Positions 56,367-64,000 of a stretch of DNA of 64,000 bases are shown here, one piece after another. The first letter of the stretch is position 1, and each line of letters starts with the position of its first letter. Source of the DNA: Longispora sp047121295 (GTDB taxonomy: Bacteria > Actinomycetota > Actinomycetes > Mycobacteriales > Micromonosporaceae); NCBI RefSeq assembly GCF_047121295.1, contig NZ_CP139447.1:2480001-2544000 (forward strand), read 5' to 3'. A program made the position numbers and the translations under genes. The notes below the pieces were generated by a model. That model ran no database searches. It had not been told where the DNA came from and saw only the letters and a list, made by a program, of their open reading frames with translations.

Positions 56367-57499
56367 GCTTCTACCGGCCGTTCGCGCCGCTGTTCGGGGC
56401 CATCTTCTGCTGCCTGCTCGGCGTCGGGGCGACCCTCGGGGCGCTGCCGCTGTACCTGCGCGACCGGCACGCAGGCGACGTCGAGATCGGGGTCGTGGTC
56501 ACCGCGATCGCGGTCTCGGCGGTCATCGCCCGGCCGATCGCGGGCCGGCTCGCCGACCGGCACGGCTACAAACCGATCATGATCATCGGGGTACTGCTGT
56601 GCGCGCTCGCCGGCATCGGCTACCTGCCGGCCGACGGCGTCGTACCGCTGACCGCCGTGCGGGTGCTGCACGGGATCGGCGAGGGCACCGTCTACACCGC
56701 CGGAGCCACCTGGCTGGTCGCGCTCGCCCCGCAGGAACGGCGCGGCCGGTTCGTCGGCCTGTACGGCATCTGCATGTGGCTCGGCATCACCCTCGGCGCC
56801 CTGGTCGGGGCGCTGGTACTGGACGCCGTGAACTTCGCGGCGGTCGGCTGGTTCGCCGCCGTGGCCGCGCTCGGTGGGCTGGCGCTGGTCCTGGTCAAGC
56901 GCGGCCCGGAACATCCGGCCGGCCCGCCCCGGACCGGGCTGGTCGCCGGCAGCGCCGTACTGCCCGGCGTGGCCCTGTCACTGGCCGCCTTCGGCTACGC
57001 GGCGCTGGCCGCGTTCGTCGCACTGCACCTGGCCCGGCGCGACATCGGGCACGGCATCGCCGCGTTCAACGCGTTCGGCGTCACCTACGTCGGCGTCCGA
57101 CTGTTCGTCGGCAACCTGCCCGACCGGCTCGGCGCCAGCCGGGTCGCGCTGTGGTCCGCGCTGACCGAGGCGGTCGGCCTGGTCCTGGTCGGCGCGGCGC
57201 CGAACCTGCCGGTCGCGATCGCCGGCGGCCTCGTGATGGGCGCGGGGCTGTCGCTGCTGTTCCCGGCGCTGGCCCTGGTCGTACTCAACCGGACCGACCC
57301 GTCCCGGCACGGGGTGGCGCTCGGCGCGTTCACCTCGTTCTGGGACATCGGCCTGGCCGTGGGCGGTCCACTGGCCGGCTGGATCGCGGGCCTGGCCGGC
57401 TACCCGACGATCTTCTACGTGATGGCGGGGTGCGCGCTGGGCTCGGCGGCGCTGTCCCTGGCGGGGCGGCGGGGTCGAGCCGTGCCGGCGGAGACGTAG
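56363..57499 (+). CDS. MFS transporter of the encapsulin cluster
   Basis: A 378-aa major facilitator with 12 predicted helices: motif A is GRLADRHGYKPIMIIG, then RVLHGIGEGTVYTAGATWLV, and VGLYGICMWLGITLGALVG. It resembles the small 'arabinose/YajR-like' efflux group. GTG overlaps the shell gene stop (GTGA), the last coupled gene of the operon. Second transporter of the cluster, after the divergent DHA2 pump; one may import a precursor and the other export the product. Confidence 0.9.
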   Translation: MSFYRPFAPLFGAIFCCLLGVGATLGALPLYLRDRHAGDVEIGVVVTAIAVSAVIARPIAGRLADRHGYKPIMIIGVLLCALAGIGYLPADGVVPLTAVRVLHGIGEGTVYTAGATWLVALAPQERRGRFVGLYGICMWLGITLGALVGALVLDAVNFAAVGWFAAVAALGGLALVLVKRGPEHPAGPPRTGLVAGSAVLPGVALSLAAFGYAALAAFVALHLARRDIGHGIAAFNAFGVTYVGVRLFVGNLPDRLGASRVALWSALTEAVGLVLVGAAPNLPVAIAGGLVMGAGLSLLFPALALVVLNRTDPSRHGVALGAFTSFWDIGLAVGGPLAGWIAGLAGYPTIFYVMAGCALGSAALSLAGRRGRAVPAET

Positions 57500-57620
57500 G
57501 CGACCCCGCGCGCTGGACAGTGGGCGGGGGAACAGTCGGTAGGGGCACACGGCATCGTCTGCCCACGACGATCGCCATCCGCTCACGGCCCGCGCCCGCG
57601 ACTGCATGGCCCGCTGGTTT

Positions 57621-58220
57621 TCAGGCGACGGCCGGGCTGTGGGCCTGTCGGAGTGCCGTGCGGGTGTCGGTGAGGGCGAAGCCGAGCAGGTTCTGTCCGC
57701 GCCAGGTGTCGGGGTGCCCGGCCTTCGGGTTGTTGGCGCCCATGCCGATGCCCCAGATCCGGTCCCGGGGGCTGGCCTCGACCAGGATCCGGTCGCCGGT
57801 GCCGAGCAGGAACTCGCGCAGGTCGGGGTGCTGGCCGAACTTGGCGAGGCTGCCGGCGACGACGATGTCGTACCGGTGGGCGTTCCACACGTCCTGGTCG
57901 AAGCCGTGCGCCGTGCGGCCGAGGGCCTTGGCGTCGGCCGGGGTCGGCGCGGCCAGGATCCGCCCGGCGGTGTCGGTGTCGCCGAACAGCAGGGCCTTGG
58001 CCCACATCATGTAGTGCTCGGCCGTGCCGAAGGAGGCGCCGTCCACGGTGAACACGGCCGGCCACCACTGGCTGAGGCAACCCGGCCCCACGGTGCCGCC
58101 GGGCCCGGGCCGGTGGCCCCAGAAGAACAGGTATTCGAAGGTGTGGCCGGCGGCGATCTCCCGGGACAGGTCGGCGACGGTGCGGGGCTGGACGGGCGTG
58201 TCCACAGGGGGCAGGGGCAT
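57621..58220 (-). CDS. NADAR-family N-glycosidase-like protein (YbiA type)
   Basis: A 199-aa protein with the full NADAR pattern: CLSQWWPAVFTVDGASFGTA, EHYMMWAKALLFGD, DAKALGRTAHGFDQDVWNAH, VAGSLAKFGQHPDLREFLL, LVEASPRDRIWGIGMG and WRGQNLLGFAL. YbiA-like members hydrolyse N-glycosidic bonds in early riboflavin intermediates; others are linked to NAD or ADP-ribose. GGAG lies 7 nt before the ATG. Stand-alone housekeeping or repair role is likely. Confidence 0.92.
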   Translation of the reverse strand: MPLPPVDTPVQPRTVADLSREIAAGHTFEYLFFWGHRPGPGGTVGPGCLSQWWPAVFTVDGASFGTAEHYMMWAKALLFGDTDTAGRILAAPTPADAKALGRTAHGFDQDVWNAHRYDIVVAGSLAKFGQHPDLREFLLGTGDRILVEASPRDRIWGIGMGANNPKAGHPDTWRGQNLLGFALTDTRTALRQAHSPAVA

Positions 58221-58275
58221 GGGCGTTCTCCGTCCGCGAGATGGGTCATCAGCCTCGCAGCCGGGTACGACAAAT

Positions 58276-58845
58276 TCAGCCGGTCGGCGGTGCGGCGAGG
58301 GGATCGTGCCCGTCGGCCAGCATCCGCAGCAGCAGGGCCGCGATGTTGCGGGCGTCGTCCACGCCCCGGTGATGCCGGCCCTCCAACGGCAGGCCCGCGT
58401 GCTGGAGCGCCTGGGCCATCCCGGGCCGGCGGCGCAGCTGGTAGGCGTCGGTGTAGGCGGCCTTGAGGTTGACGTGCCGGCCGAACGGGTACGCCACGCC
58501 GCTGCCCCGGCAGTCGTTGTGGAACTGTTTGCGATCGTAGTCGCCCCAGCTCAGCCACACCCGGTGCGCGGAGTCCTCCTCGCCGACGAGGGAGGCGCAG
58601 GCCTCGGCGAAGCTGACGCCGGCGTCGACGTCGGCCTGCGTGAGGCTGGTCAGCTCGGTGCAGAACGCGCTCACCCGGGAACGGCTCGGGCGCACGAGGA
58701 TGCCACGGCTGGCCACGCGCTGGCGGGTGGTGAGGTCGACGACGCACAGGCCGATCTCGATGATCTGGTTGACCTGCCCGGCCGGTGGCTGCCCGGTCCA
58801 GCAGGTCGCCTCGACGTCGATGACATTCACCAGCTGTGCGGACAT
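58276..58845 (-). CDS. DEDDh 3'-5' exonuclease (ERI1/RNase-T-like)
   Basis: A 189-aa exonuclease: the first acidic pair in VNVIDVEATCW (D10, E12), the second Asp in WLSWGDYDRKQF, and the histidine and last Asp in HHRGVDDARNIAALL. Closest in style to the KapD/ERI1 group of RNA-processing exonucleases. ATG chosen to begin at the conserved first strand. No clear ribosome site. Likely RNA or oligonucleotide trimming. Confidence 0.9.
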   Translation of the reverse strand: MSAQLVNVIDVEATCWTGQPPAGQVNQIIEIGLCVVDLTTRQRVASRGILVRPSRSRVSAFCTELTSLTQADVDAGVSFAEACASLVGEEDSAHRVWLSWGDYDRKQFHNDCRGSGVAYPFGRHVNLKAAYTDAYQLRRRPGMAQALQHAGLPLEGRHHRGVDDARNIAALLLRMLADGHDPLAAPPTG

Positions 58846-59056
58846 GCCGGTCACGCTAGCCGGTGCCGACCCGCCGGACGATCGAAATGCCCGCGCCCGC
58901 CGGGCCACGGCACGGCTCCCGATCACGCGCGATTGGCACAACTTCCGCGTCCATGCCGAAAGCGCCCGCCGCCGCCCTGAACTACCATCATTTCCGCAGC
59001 CCAGGCAGCATCCGCCCGGGCCGGCGCACCATTCCATCGAGTACCGGGAGAACAGC

Positions 59057-59242
59057 ATGGGCTTCGAAGACCTGACCAAGAAGGCCACCGACTTCCTCAA
59101 CACCGACCAGGGCGAGCAGATCAGCGACAAGGTGCTCGACGGCGCGGCCGACCTGGCCAAGAAGGTCTCCGACGGCAAGTTCGGCGACCAGATCGACGGT
59201 GCCCGCGACGCCGCCGACGGCGCGATCGGCAACAACGGCTGA
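59057..59242 (+). CDS. Small MT0933-like antitoxin-family protein
   Basis: A 61-aa acidic helical protein: GFEDLTKKATDFLNTDQGEQ, ISDKVLDGAADLAKKVSDGK, FGDQIDGARDAADGAIG. This matches the short 'antitoxin protein' family related to Rv0909/MT0933. No partner toxin lies beside it, so an antitoxin role is doubtful; homologues are often small stress-induced proteins. GGGAGAAC precedes the ATG. Confidence 0.78.
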   Translation: MGFEDLTKKATDFLNTDQGEQISDKVLDGAADLAKKVSDGKFGDQIDGARDAADGAIGNNG

Positions 59243-59254
59243 CCAGCACGGCCG

Positions 59255-59288
59255 CCGCGCCCGCCCGAGCACGACCGGACGGGCGCGG
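59255..59288. terminator. Bidirectional hairpin terminator
   Basis: A 12-bp stem with one mismatch (C-rich arm CCGCGCCCGCCC, G-rich arm GGACGGGCGCGG) around a 10-nt loop, between the antitoxin-like gene and the convergent GH36 gene. Confidence 0.7.
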
Positions 59289-59322
59289 TCGCGTGACCGC
59301 TCGGCGGAAATCTGTCCCCGTT

Positions 59323-60933
59323 CTACCTCCCGACCCGGGTCACCTCCAGGAGCCCGCCGAGGGGCACCCGGACCGGGACGTGCCCGTCGAGGTCCACCCG
59401 CGCCGGGCCGTCGACCGCGCGGCCCCGGCAGTCGCGGACCCGTATCAGCAGCCGCCCCGGCTCCCCGGTCAGGAGGACCCACTCGTCGGGGTCGGCGTTC
59501 GCGACGAGCAGCCTGCCTGACGGCACCCGCACGGGCAGCGGCGCGTACCTGCCGACGATCGTCGTCGCGCCGTCCGACGCGCTGATCTGCGGATAGCCCA
59601 GCTCCGGGCGGCTCGGGGTCAGCTCCGCGCGGTGCAGCACCGGGCCGTGTTCGCGGATCACACCGAGCCAGAAGGCCACCGTCGCCGACTGCCCGGCGGT
59701 CAGCCGCTCCAGATCAACGGATATCTGGGGTACGCCGAACAGGTTGCCGATCAGCATCGCCGCCACCCCCTCGGGCGGCTCGGCCGGGTGCCACATGAGG
59801 GGGTCCCCGTGTACGGGCAGCGGCCCCGACACCAGCCGCAGGTCCACGATCCGCTGCCGGTTCTCCGTCGGCGACAGGGGACAGTCGGCCGCCCGCACCA
59901 TCGTCGCGTACGGCCACAGGGCCGGGCTGACGTAGTTCTGCCGGTGCTCGACCAGGACGTCCGGCCGGTGTGCCCGCAGCCGTGCGTCCAGCTCCCGCAG
60001 CAGGACAAGCAGGCCGTCGGACAGCTCCGCCCCGAACGTGTCCACGAAGTCCACCTTGAGCCCGTCGACGCCCCACTCGGCCACGGCCGCCGACAGCCGG
60101 TCGACCAGGTGGGCGCGGGCCTCGGGCAGCCGGGGGTCGAGCACCCCGGCGTCGAGGTGCGGCACGTCCCGGGCCACGGCGTGCGCGAGCGCCGGCCACG
60201 CGTCGGCGCGCCGACCGAGGAACGGCAGCGCGTACCACAGCACGTACGCCAGCCCGAGGTCGTGGACCCGGCGCACGTGGTCGGCCATGTCGGGGAAGGT
60301 CGAGCGCCAGTCCCCGCAGGTGCCGTAGCCCCGACTGTCGTCCGTGGTCTGCCAGCCGTCGTCGACGATCAGCGTCGCGCAGCCCAGCGCGGCGGCGAGC
60401 GCGGCCTGCCGTTCGACGGCCTCGGCGGTGACGGACTGGTGCAGCGCGTACCAGGTGCAGTAGACGGGGAGCCAGGCCGTCGCCGGTACCCGATGATGCT
60501 CGTCCTTCCCCCACCAGGCCGCGACGTCGGCGAGGGCCCGGGCGAAGGGCACGGGCCGGCGGTCGATCCGCAGGGTGACCGGACCCTCCGCCTCGACCCA
60601 CCACGCGAACTCGCCGGTCTCCTCGACCACCCCGCCGGACAGCAGCACGGACGCGACGCCCTCGTCGACCGCGACCGCGCACAGGTTGGTGTCCCCGGTG
60701 CCGACGAGCGCGGCGACCGGCGCGCCCTTCGACAGCGAGACGGTCGTCGGCTTCGACCACGACGGCGGAAGCCAGCGCGGGCGGTCGCTGTCCGGGGTCC
60801 AGAAGGCGGTCGCGCCCACGCAGGGCGTCGACCATTCGGCGCGGCCGGCGAGGGTGATGTGGGTGACGCGGCCGGGCGCGGGGTCGAGGAGGCGGGGCGG
60901 GGTGGCGGTGTCGTGGGGGCGCCAGACGGACAT
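59323..60933 (-). CDS. GH36-type alpha-galactosidase
   Basis: A 536-aa cytoplasmic glycosidase without signal peptide: N-terminal beta domain (to about 140), then a TIM barrel with WLPVYCTWYALH, LIVDDGWQTTDD, the nucleophile Asp in GVDGLKVDFVDTF and the acid/base Asp in VRAADCPLSP. These are the clan GH-D signatures of alpha-galactosidases and raffinose-type enzymes. The C-terminal beta domain ends RVPLGGLLEVTRV. The ATG has no ribosome site. It lies near other sugar genes (GH92) but is transcribed apart from them. Confidence 0.88.
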   Translation of the reverse strand: MSVWRPHDTATPPRLLDPAPGRVTHITLAGRAEWSTPCVGATAFWTPDSDRPRWLPPSWSKPTTVSLSKGAPVAALVGTGDTNLCAVAVDEGVASVLLSGGVVEETGEFAWWVEAEGPVTLRIDRRPVPFARALADVAAWWGKDEHHRVPATAWLPVYCTWYALHQSVTAEAVERQAALAAALGCATLIVDDGWQTTDDSRGYGTCGDWRSTFPDMADHVRRVHDLGLAYVLWYALPFLGRRADAWPALAHAVARDVPHLDAGVLDPRLPEARAHLVDRLSAAVAEWGVDGLKVDFVDTFGAELSDGLLVLLRELDARLRAHRPDVLVEHRQNYVSPALWPYATMVRAADCPLSPTENRQRIVDLRLVSGPLPVHGDPLMWHPAEPPEGVAAMLIGNLFGVPQISVDLERLTAGQSATVAFWLGVIREHGPVLHRAELTPSRPELGYPQISASDGATTIVGRYAPLPVRVPSGRLLVANADPDEWVLLTGEPGRLLIRVRDCRGRAVDGPARVDLDGHVPVRVPLGGLLEVTRVGR

Positions 60934-61246
60934 CGCAGTAGTACATCACATTCCACATGGGCCGGTCGATCAGTTCGCCGTGCCGAACTCGCGCCGGGGC
61001 GCTCCCGGGGCGACAGCTCGGTGCCGTAGCCGCGCCGACCCCGCCCTGTCCCGCCGCGAGCAGGCAGCGCCCCGCCGACTCGGTGGCCTGCGCGGCATCG
61101 CACGGCCGGGCAGCGCCGCGTGCGCCCCCGCCCGTTGGAACCCGTCGGCTGCCTCGGCGCACGCCGGTCGCCTCGGCCAGCCGGGCGGCGCAGTCCTACC
61201 TCGACTCCTGGAGCCTGACCTTCTGGTACCTCTGAGGGGAGGAACG
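60934..61246. other. Gap of about 310 bp without a convincing gene
   Basis: All frames read as Arg/Ser/Pro-rich shadow sequence. One rightward 92-codon frame ends with a protein-like AAQSYLDSWSLTFWYL, which could be a gene remnant, but the rest does not look coding. The promoter of the GH36 gene should lie at its left end (TGTGATGTACTACT on the minus strand). Confidence 0.4.
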
Positions 61247-61275
61247 CGGTGGCCCACCCACAAGGTGGGCCACCG
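61247..61275. terminator. Hairpin terminator after the DoxX gene
   Basis: A perfect 12-bp stem (CGGTGGCCCACC / GGTGGGCCACCG) with a 5-nt loop, 4 nt downstream of the DoxX stop on the minus strand. Confidence 0.85.
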
Positions 61276-61279
61276 TCGC

Positions 61280-61840
61280 TCAGAACCGGGCGTGGGTCAT
61301 CGTGTACCAGGTCGGGGCGAACACCAGCACGATCAGCACCGCCATCACCGCGCACGACGCGAGCACCCGACCGGTGGTCAGCGGCCGGGGCCCGACGGGC
61401 CGGCGCCGCCACCGGCCGACCGCGACGAACGCCGCGATGCCGCCCAGCACCACGGTGGCGGGCACCAGGGCGTACTCGCCGCGCACGACGTGGAAGCCCG
61501 CCGCGAGGACCATCGTCAGCGCCAGCCCCGCGCCGGCCAGCGGGGTCAGCTTCGGCCACACCCGGGCCATCGACGGCAGGAACAGGCCGATCCCGCCGAG
61601 CACCTCGACGACGCCGATGAACACGATCAGCGGCTGGGGCACCGCCGCGTACCAGGCCACGGCCCGGGGTGCGGCCGCGTACAGGGCGTCGTCGAACAGG
61701 AGTACCTTGCCGAAGCCGCTGCCGGCGAAGAACAGGCCGCCGAGGATCTGGAGCAGCCAGAGTGCCCCGGTCAGGACTGCCCGGCGCCGCCCCGGCGTGC
61801 TGGCGGTGTCCTGCGGGTTCGCGCTGATCTGAGTGGTCAT
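61280..61840 (-). CDS. DoxX-family membrane protein
   Basis: A 186-aa membrane protein with four to five helices: LTGALWLLQILGGLFFAGSG, PQPLIVFIGVVEVLGGIGLF, LAGAGLALTMVLAAGFHVV, AVMAVLIVLVFAPTWY. The LQILGGLFFAGSGFGKV and IGVVEVLGGIGLFLP blocks are the DoxX/DoxD-like signature. Such proteins are linked to quinone or thiol redox and oxidative stress. GAGGAG lies 8 nt before the ATG. Confidence 0.88.
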   Translation of the reverse strand: MTTQISANPQDTASTPGRRRAVLTGALWLLQILGGLFFAGSGFGKVLLFDDALYAAAPRAVAWYAAVPQPLIVFIGVVEVLGGIGLFLPSMARVWPKLTPLAGAGLALTMVLAAGFHVVRGEYALVPATVVLGGIAAFVAVGRWRRRPVGPRPLTTGRVLASCAVMAVLIVLVFAPTWYTMTHARF

Positions 61841-62011
61841 GGCTGGCTCCTCGTGCTCTCGGGCGACGGTCCGTCGGAACGTCGTGGCGGAAGCCATCTG
61901 ACCACCGGGGCGCCGGGCCGCGCGCCGTCGGTGGGACACCGTGGGACACGCGGAAAGCCGTCGAGCTGCGGAAACGCGATGCGGAACTGTGGCGGCGGGC
62001 TGGGACGGGGC

Positions 62012-62035
62012 GGGCCGCCACCGAAGTGACGGCCC
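62012..62035 (-). terminator. UUCG-tetraloop hairpin terminator of the GH92 gene
   Basis: On the minus strand GGGCCGTCAC-TTCG-GTGGCGGCCC: ten paired bases including one G-U, closed by a C(UUCG)G tetraloop, about 45 nt after the GH92 stop. Confidence 0.75.
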
Positions 62036-62058
62036 ACTCGGCCGCGCCCGGCCCTGCC

Positions 62059-62073
62059 GGGCCCATCGGGCCC
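62059..62073 (-). terminator. Short GC hairpin after the GH92 gene
   Basis: GGGCCC-N3-GGGCCC, 7 nt after the stop. Weak on its own; it precedes the longer tetraloop hairpin. Confidence 0.35.
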
Positions 62074-62080
62074 CGCCCGC

Positions 62081-64000
62081 TCAGTACACCTCTAGCTCGT
62101 AGATCCTCGCGGCCGCGTTCGTCGTCTGGGTCGGGACGGTGACGTCGATCCGCACGTACCGCGCGCTGCCGCTCACCGGATGGGTCGTCGTCGACGCGGT
62201 GTTGGCGGTGACGGTCGCGACCGTGGTCCAGGTGGTCCCGTCCGTCGACGTACCGATGGTGAACGCCCTCGTGTTGTAGTTCGCCGACTCGCCCCCGGCC
62301 GCCGCGTGTCTGACCACGACGCTGGTGAGCGGCCTGACCGACCCGAGGTCGACCCGCAGCCATTTCGACGTCGCCAGGGTGCAGAACTTGTCGGGGAACC
62401 CGCCGGAGACGCTGCCGTTGACCGCCTTGTCCGGGGTCTCCGAGGCCGCGCACGGGGCCGCGCCGGTCGCGGGCCGGTTCAGGGCGAGGTTGGTCGGCGT
62501 CGTGGCCGCCCAGTTGATGGGCGAGGAGGAGAGGGCCACATCCAGGGTGCCGCCCGCCTGGACGAAGCTCGACGCCACCTTCCAGTCGGTGTGCGCCGCG
62601 CCGCCCCGGCTCACGGACTGGATGTACTTCCCGCTGCCGACGCCGTTGATGTTCAGCACCACCCCCGCCGAGGTGGTGACGGTGGCGCTGGGGAACAGCG
62701 GGCTCGACAGGATCATGTCGCCGGACGCGGGCCGGTAGGGGAACAGGCCGAGGGCGCCCCACACGTACCACGCGGACATGGTGCCGAGGTCGTCGTTGCC
62801 GGGCAGGCCGGACGGGCCGACGCCGTAGACGGTGTCGACGATCTGGCGCACCGTCTCCTGGGTCTTCCACGGCTGGCCGAGCTCGTTGTACAGCCACGGG
62901 GCGTGGATGTCGGGCTCGTTCGTCGGGTCGTACTTCAGGGCGCCACCGTTGCGGACCAGCCAGTTGCCGCTGGCGTCGTGGAAGAAGTCGTCCAGGCGGG
63001 TGATCGCGGCGGCCCTGCCGCCCATGACCCCGGCGAGGCCCGTGACGTCGTGGGGGACCATCCAGGTGTACGCCGCCGCGCTGCCCTGGGCGAAGCCCGT
63101 CTGGGTGGACGGCGTGAACCCGCCGACCCACGAGCCGTCCAGGTTGCGGGCCCCCATGTAGCCGGTGGCCGGGTTGTAGACGTTGCGCCACCAGGTGCCG
63201 CGGTCGGTCATGACGTTCGCCTCGGTCGTCCTGCCCAGGGCGGTGGCCCACTGGGCGAGCGAGTAGTCCGCGATCGAGTCCTCCAGGGTCTCGGCCGCGC
63301 CGCCCCAGCAGTGGCACACGTCGTTGGCGGAGTAGTGCGACTGGGTGTACTGCGCCAGGTTCGGGCGCTGGCCGACGCACTGGCCCGAGCAACCCGCGCT
63401 GGACAGGCCGTCGGGGTTCGGGACGGTGGCCTGGCGGTAGAGGGAGTCGAACGCCCCGTTGTAGTCGAAGCCGCGCACGCCCATCGCGTAGAACGTCGCC
63501 AGCGTGACCGCCGACGGGTCGCCGGTCATCACGTGGGTGGCGCCGCTGATGTGCACCCAGCGGTCCCACACGCCGTTGTTCTGCTGGGCGAAGTTGTACA
63601 ACGACTGCGCGAAGTCGCCGGCCACCTTCGGTTCGAGCAGCGCGAGGAGCTGGATCTGCGCGCGGTACTGGTCCCAGCCGGAGAAGTTGGTGTACTGGGC
63701 TGCCTGGTCGGCCGCCACGGTGTGGACGACCTGGTCCATGCCCCGGTACCGGCCGTCGGTGTCGCTCATGACGTTCGGCTGCTGCAGGCTGTGGTAGAGC
63801 GCGGTGTAGAAGACCTTCCGCTGGTCGGCCGTGCCGCCGCCGATCCGCACCCGGCCCAGCCGGTCGTCCCACGCGGCCCGGGTCGCGGTCGCCACCGAGT
63901 CCACGGTGGTGCCCGCCGGCTGCTCGGCGGCCAGGTTCGCCTCCGCGCCGGCCAGCGACACGTAGGAGATGCCGATCCGCATGGTCACCCGGGTGCCGGG
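62081..64000 (-). CDS. GH92 alpha-1,2-mannosidase with C-terminal F5/8-type C domain (5' end outside window)
   Basis: The last 639 residues of a large glycosidase; the frame is open to the right edge. GH92 blocks are clear: VFYTALYHSLQQPNVMSDTD, GRYRGMD, YTNFSGWDQYRAQIQLLALL, GGWVGGFTPSTQ-like region, YNELGQPWKTQETVRQIVD, GNDDLGTMSAWYVWGALGLF and FPYRPASG. GH92 enzymes are calcium-dependent exo-alpha-mannosidases. The last 150 residues (TNLALNRPATGAAPCAASET then KFCTLATSKWLRVDLGSVRP) form a discoidin-type carbohydrate-binding domain. Likely secreted, although the signal peptide is outside. It would remove mannose from fungal or plant glycans. Confidence 0.93.
   Translation of the reverse strand, partial: PGTRVTMRIGISYVSLAGAEANLAAEQPAGTTVDSVATATRAAWDDRLGRVRIGGGTADQRKVFYTALYHSLQQPNVMSDTDGRYRGMDQVVHTVAADQAAQYTNFSGWDQYRAQIQLLALLEPKVAGDFAQSLYNFAQQNNGVWDRWVHISGATHVMTGDPSAVTLATFYAMGVRGFDYNGAFDSLYRQATVPNPDGLSSAGCSGQCVGQRPNLAQYTQSHYSANDVCHCWGGAAETLEDSIADYSLAQWATALGRTTEANVMTDRGTWWRNVYNPATGYMGARNLDGSWVGGFTPSTQTGFAQGSAAAYTWMVPHDVTGLAGVMGGRAAAITRLDDFFHDASGNWLVRNGGALKYDPTNEPDIHAPWLYNELGQPWKTQETVRQIVDTVYGVGPSGLPGNDDLGTMSAWYVWGALGLFPYRPASGDMILSSPLFPSATVTTSAGVVLNINGVGSGKYIQSVSRGGAAHTDWKVASSFVQAGGTLDVALSSSPINWAATTPTNLALNRPATGAAPCAASETPDKAVNGSVSGGFPDKFCTLATSKWLRVDLGSVRPLTSVVVRHAAAGGESANYNTRAFTIGTSTDGTTWTTVATVTANTASTTTHPVSGSARYVRIDVTVPTQTTNAAARIYELEVY

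Noticed and set aside
1..64000. tRNA, rRNA, CRISPR, insertion sequence or attachment sites
   Set aside because: Reading both strands I found no cloverleaf-like segment, repeat-spacer array, transposase motif or long flanking direct repeats. A computational scan (tRNAscan, CRISPR finder) would be needed to exclude them fully.

Overview
The window is very GC-rich, almost fully coding DNA from a filamentous actinomycete. The evidence is GTG starts, GTGA/ATGA stop-start overlaps, a SARP regulator, many secreted hydrolases, NRPS-type chemistry and sigma-B-like promoters. Micromonosporaceae or a relative of Streptomyces fits; the species cannot be named from sequence alone. I saw no tRNA, rRNA, CRISPR array, insertion sequence or prophage block.

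Layout. 1-2.9 kb: the end of a small biosynthetic operon (flavin N-hydroxylase, a 112-aa protein, an ATP-grasp ligase). 3.2-5.3 kb: secreted M4 protease and a small secreted protein. 5.6-14 kb: a sigma-B/F-type sigma factor followed by stress genes (nucleotidyltransferase-BON-phosphoesterase operon, a two-helix iron-permease-like protein, a frameshifted Ser/Thr kinase, a PfkB kinase-SurE operon, a YbdK-type ligase). Several of these start at promoters of the sigma-B form GTTT-N15/16-GGGTA. 14-22.5 kb: AfsR-like SARP, zinc-ribbon protein, second M4 protease, secreted M19-like dipeptidase. 22.6-28.4 kb: TetR with paired operators and a divergent hydrolase/SnoaL-like operon; a large LRR-TPR protein; a flavin monooxygenase. 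28.4-36 kb: GH5 glycosidase, tandem polysaccharide deacetylase, a bacterial RING-finger protein, DinB and VOC proteins. 36.1-40.5 kb: six leftward, mostly secreted, small or cell-wall genes opposite a TrmB/LuxR-type regulator. 40.7-46.6 kb: SDR, lipoprotein, sterol-desaturase-like/FadR pair, flavin monooxygenase/TetR pair, Imm51-like protein.

The most unusual region is 46.7-57.5 kb. Two leftward genes (DHA2 exporter, acyl-AMP ligase) share a 200-bp promoter region with a rightward, tightly overlapping operon: DAO-type flavin oxidase, A-PCP-reductase NRPS-like enzyme, aldo/keto reductase, sulfotransferase-like protein, an HK97-fold encapsulin-type shell protein, and an MFS transporter. This looks like a natural-product cluster carrying its own protein nanocompartment. 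It matches the idea of Family 3 ('natural product') encapsulins; the product and cargo are unknown.

57.6-64 kb: NADAR protein, DEDDh exonuclease, MT0933-like antitoxin-type protein, GH36 alpha-galactosidase, DoxX protein and a GH92 alpha-mannosidase that runs off the right edge. Starts were chosen by ribosome binding sites or leaderless promoters. All family calls come from reading motifs, not from database searches.
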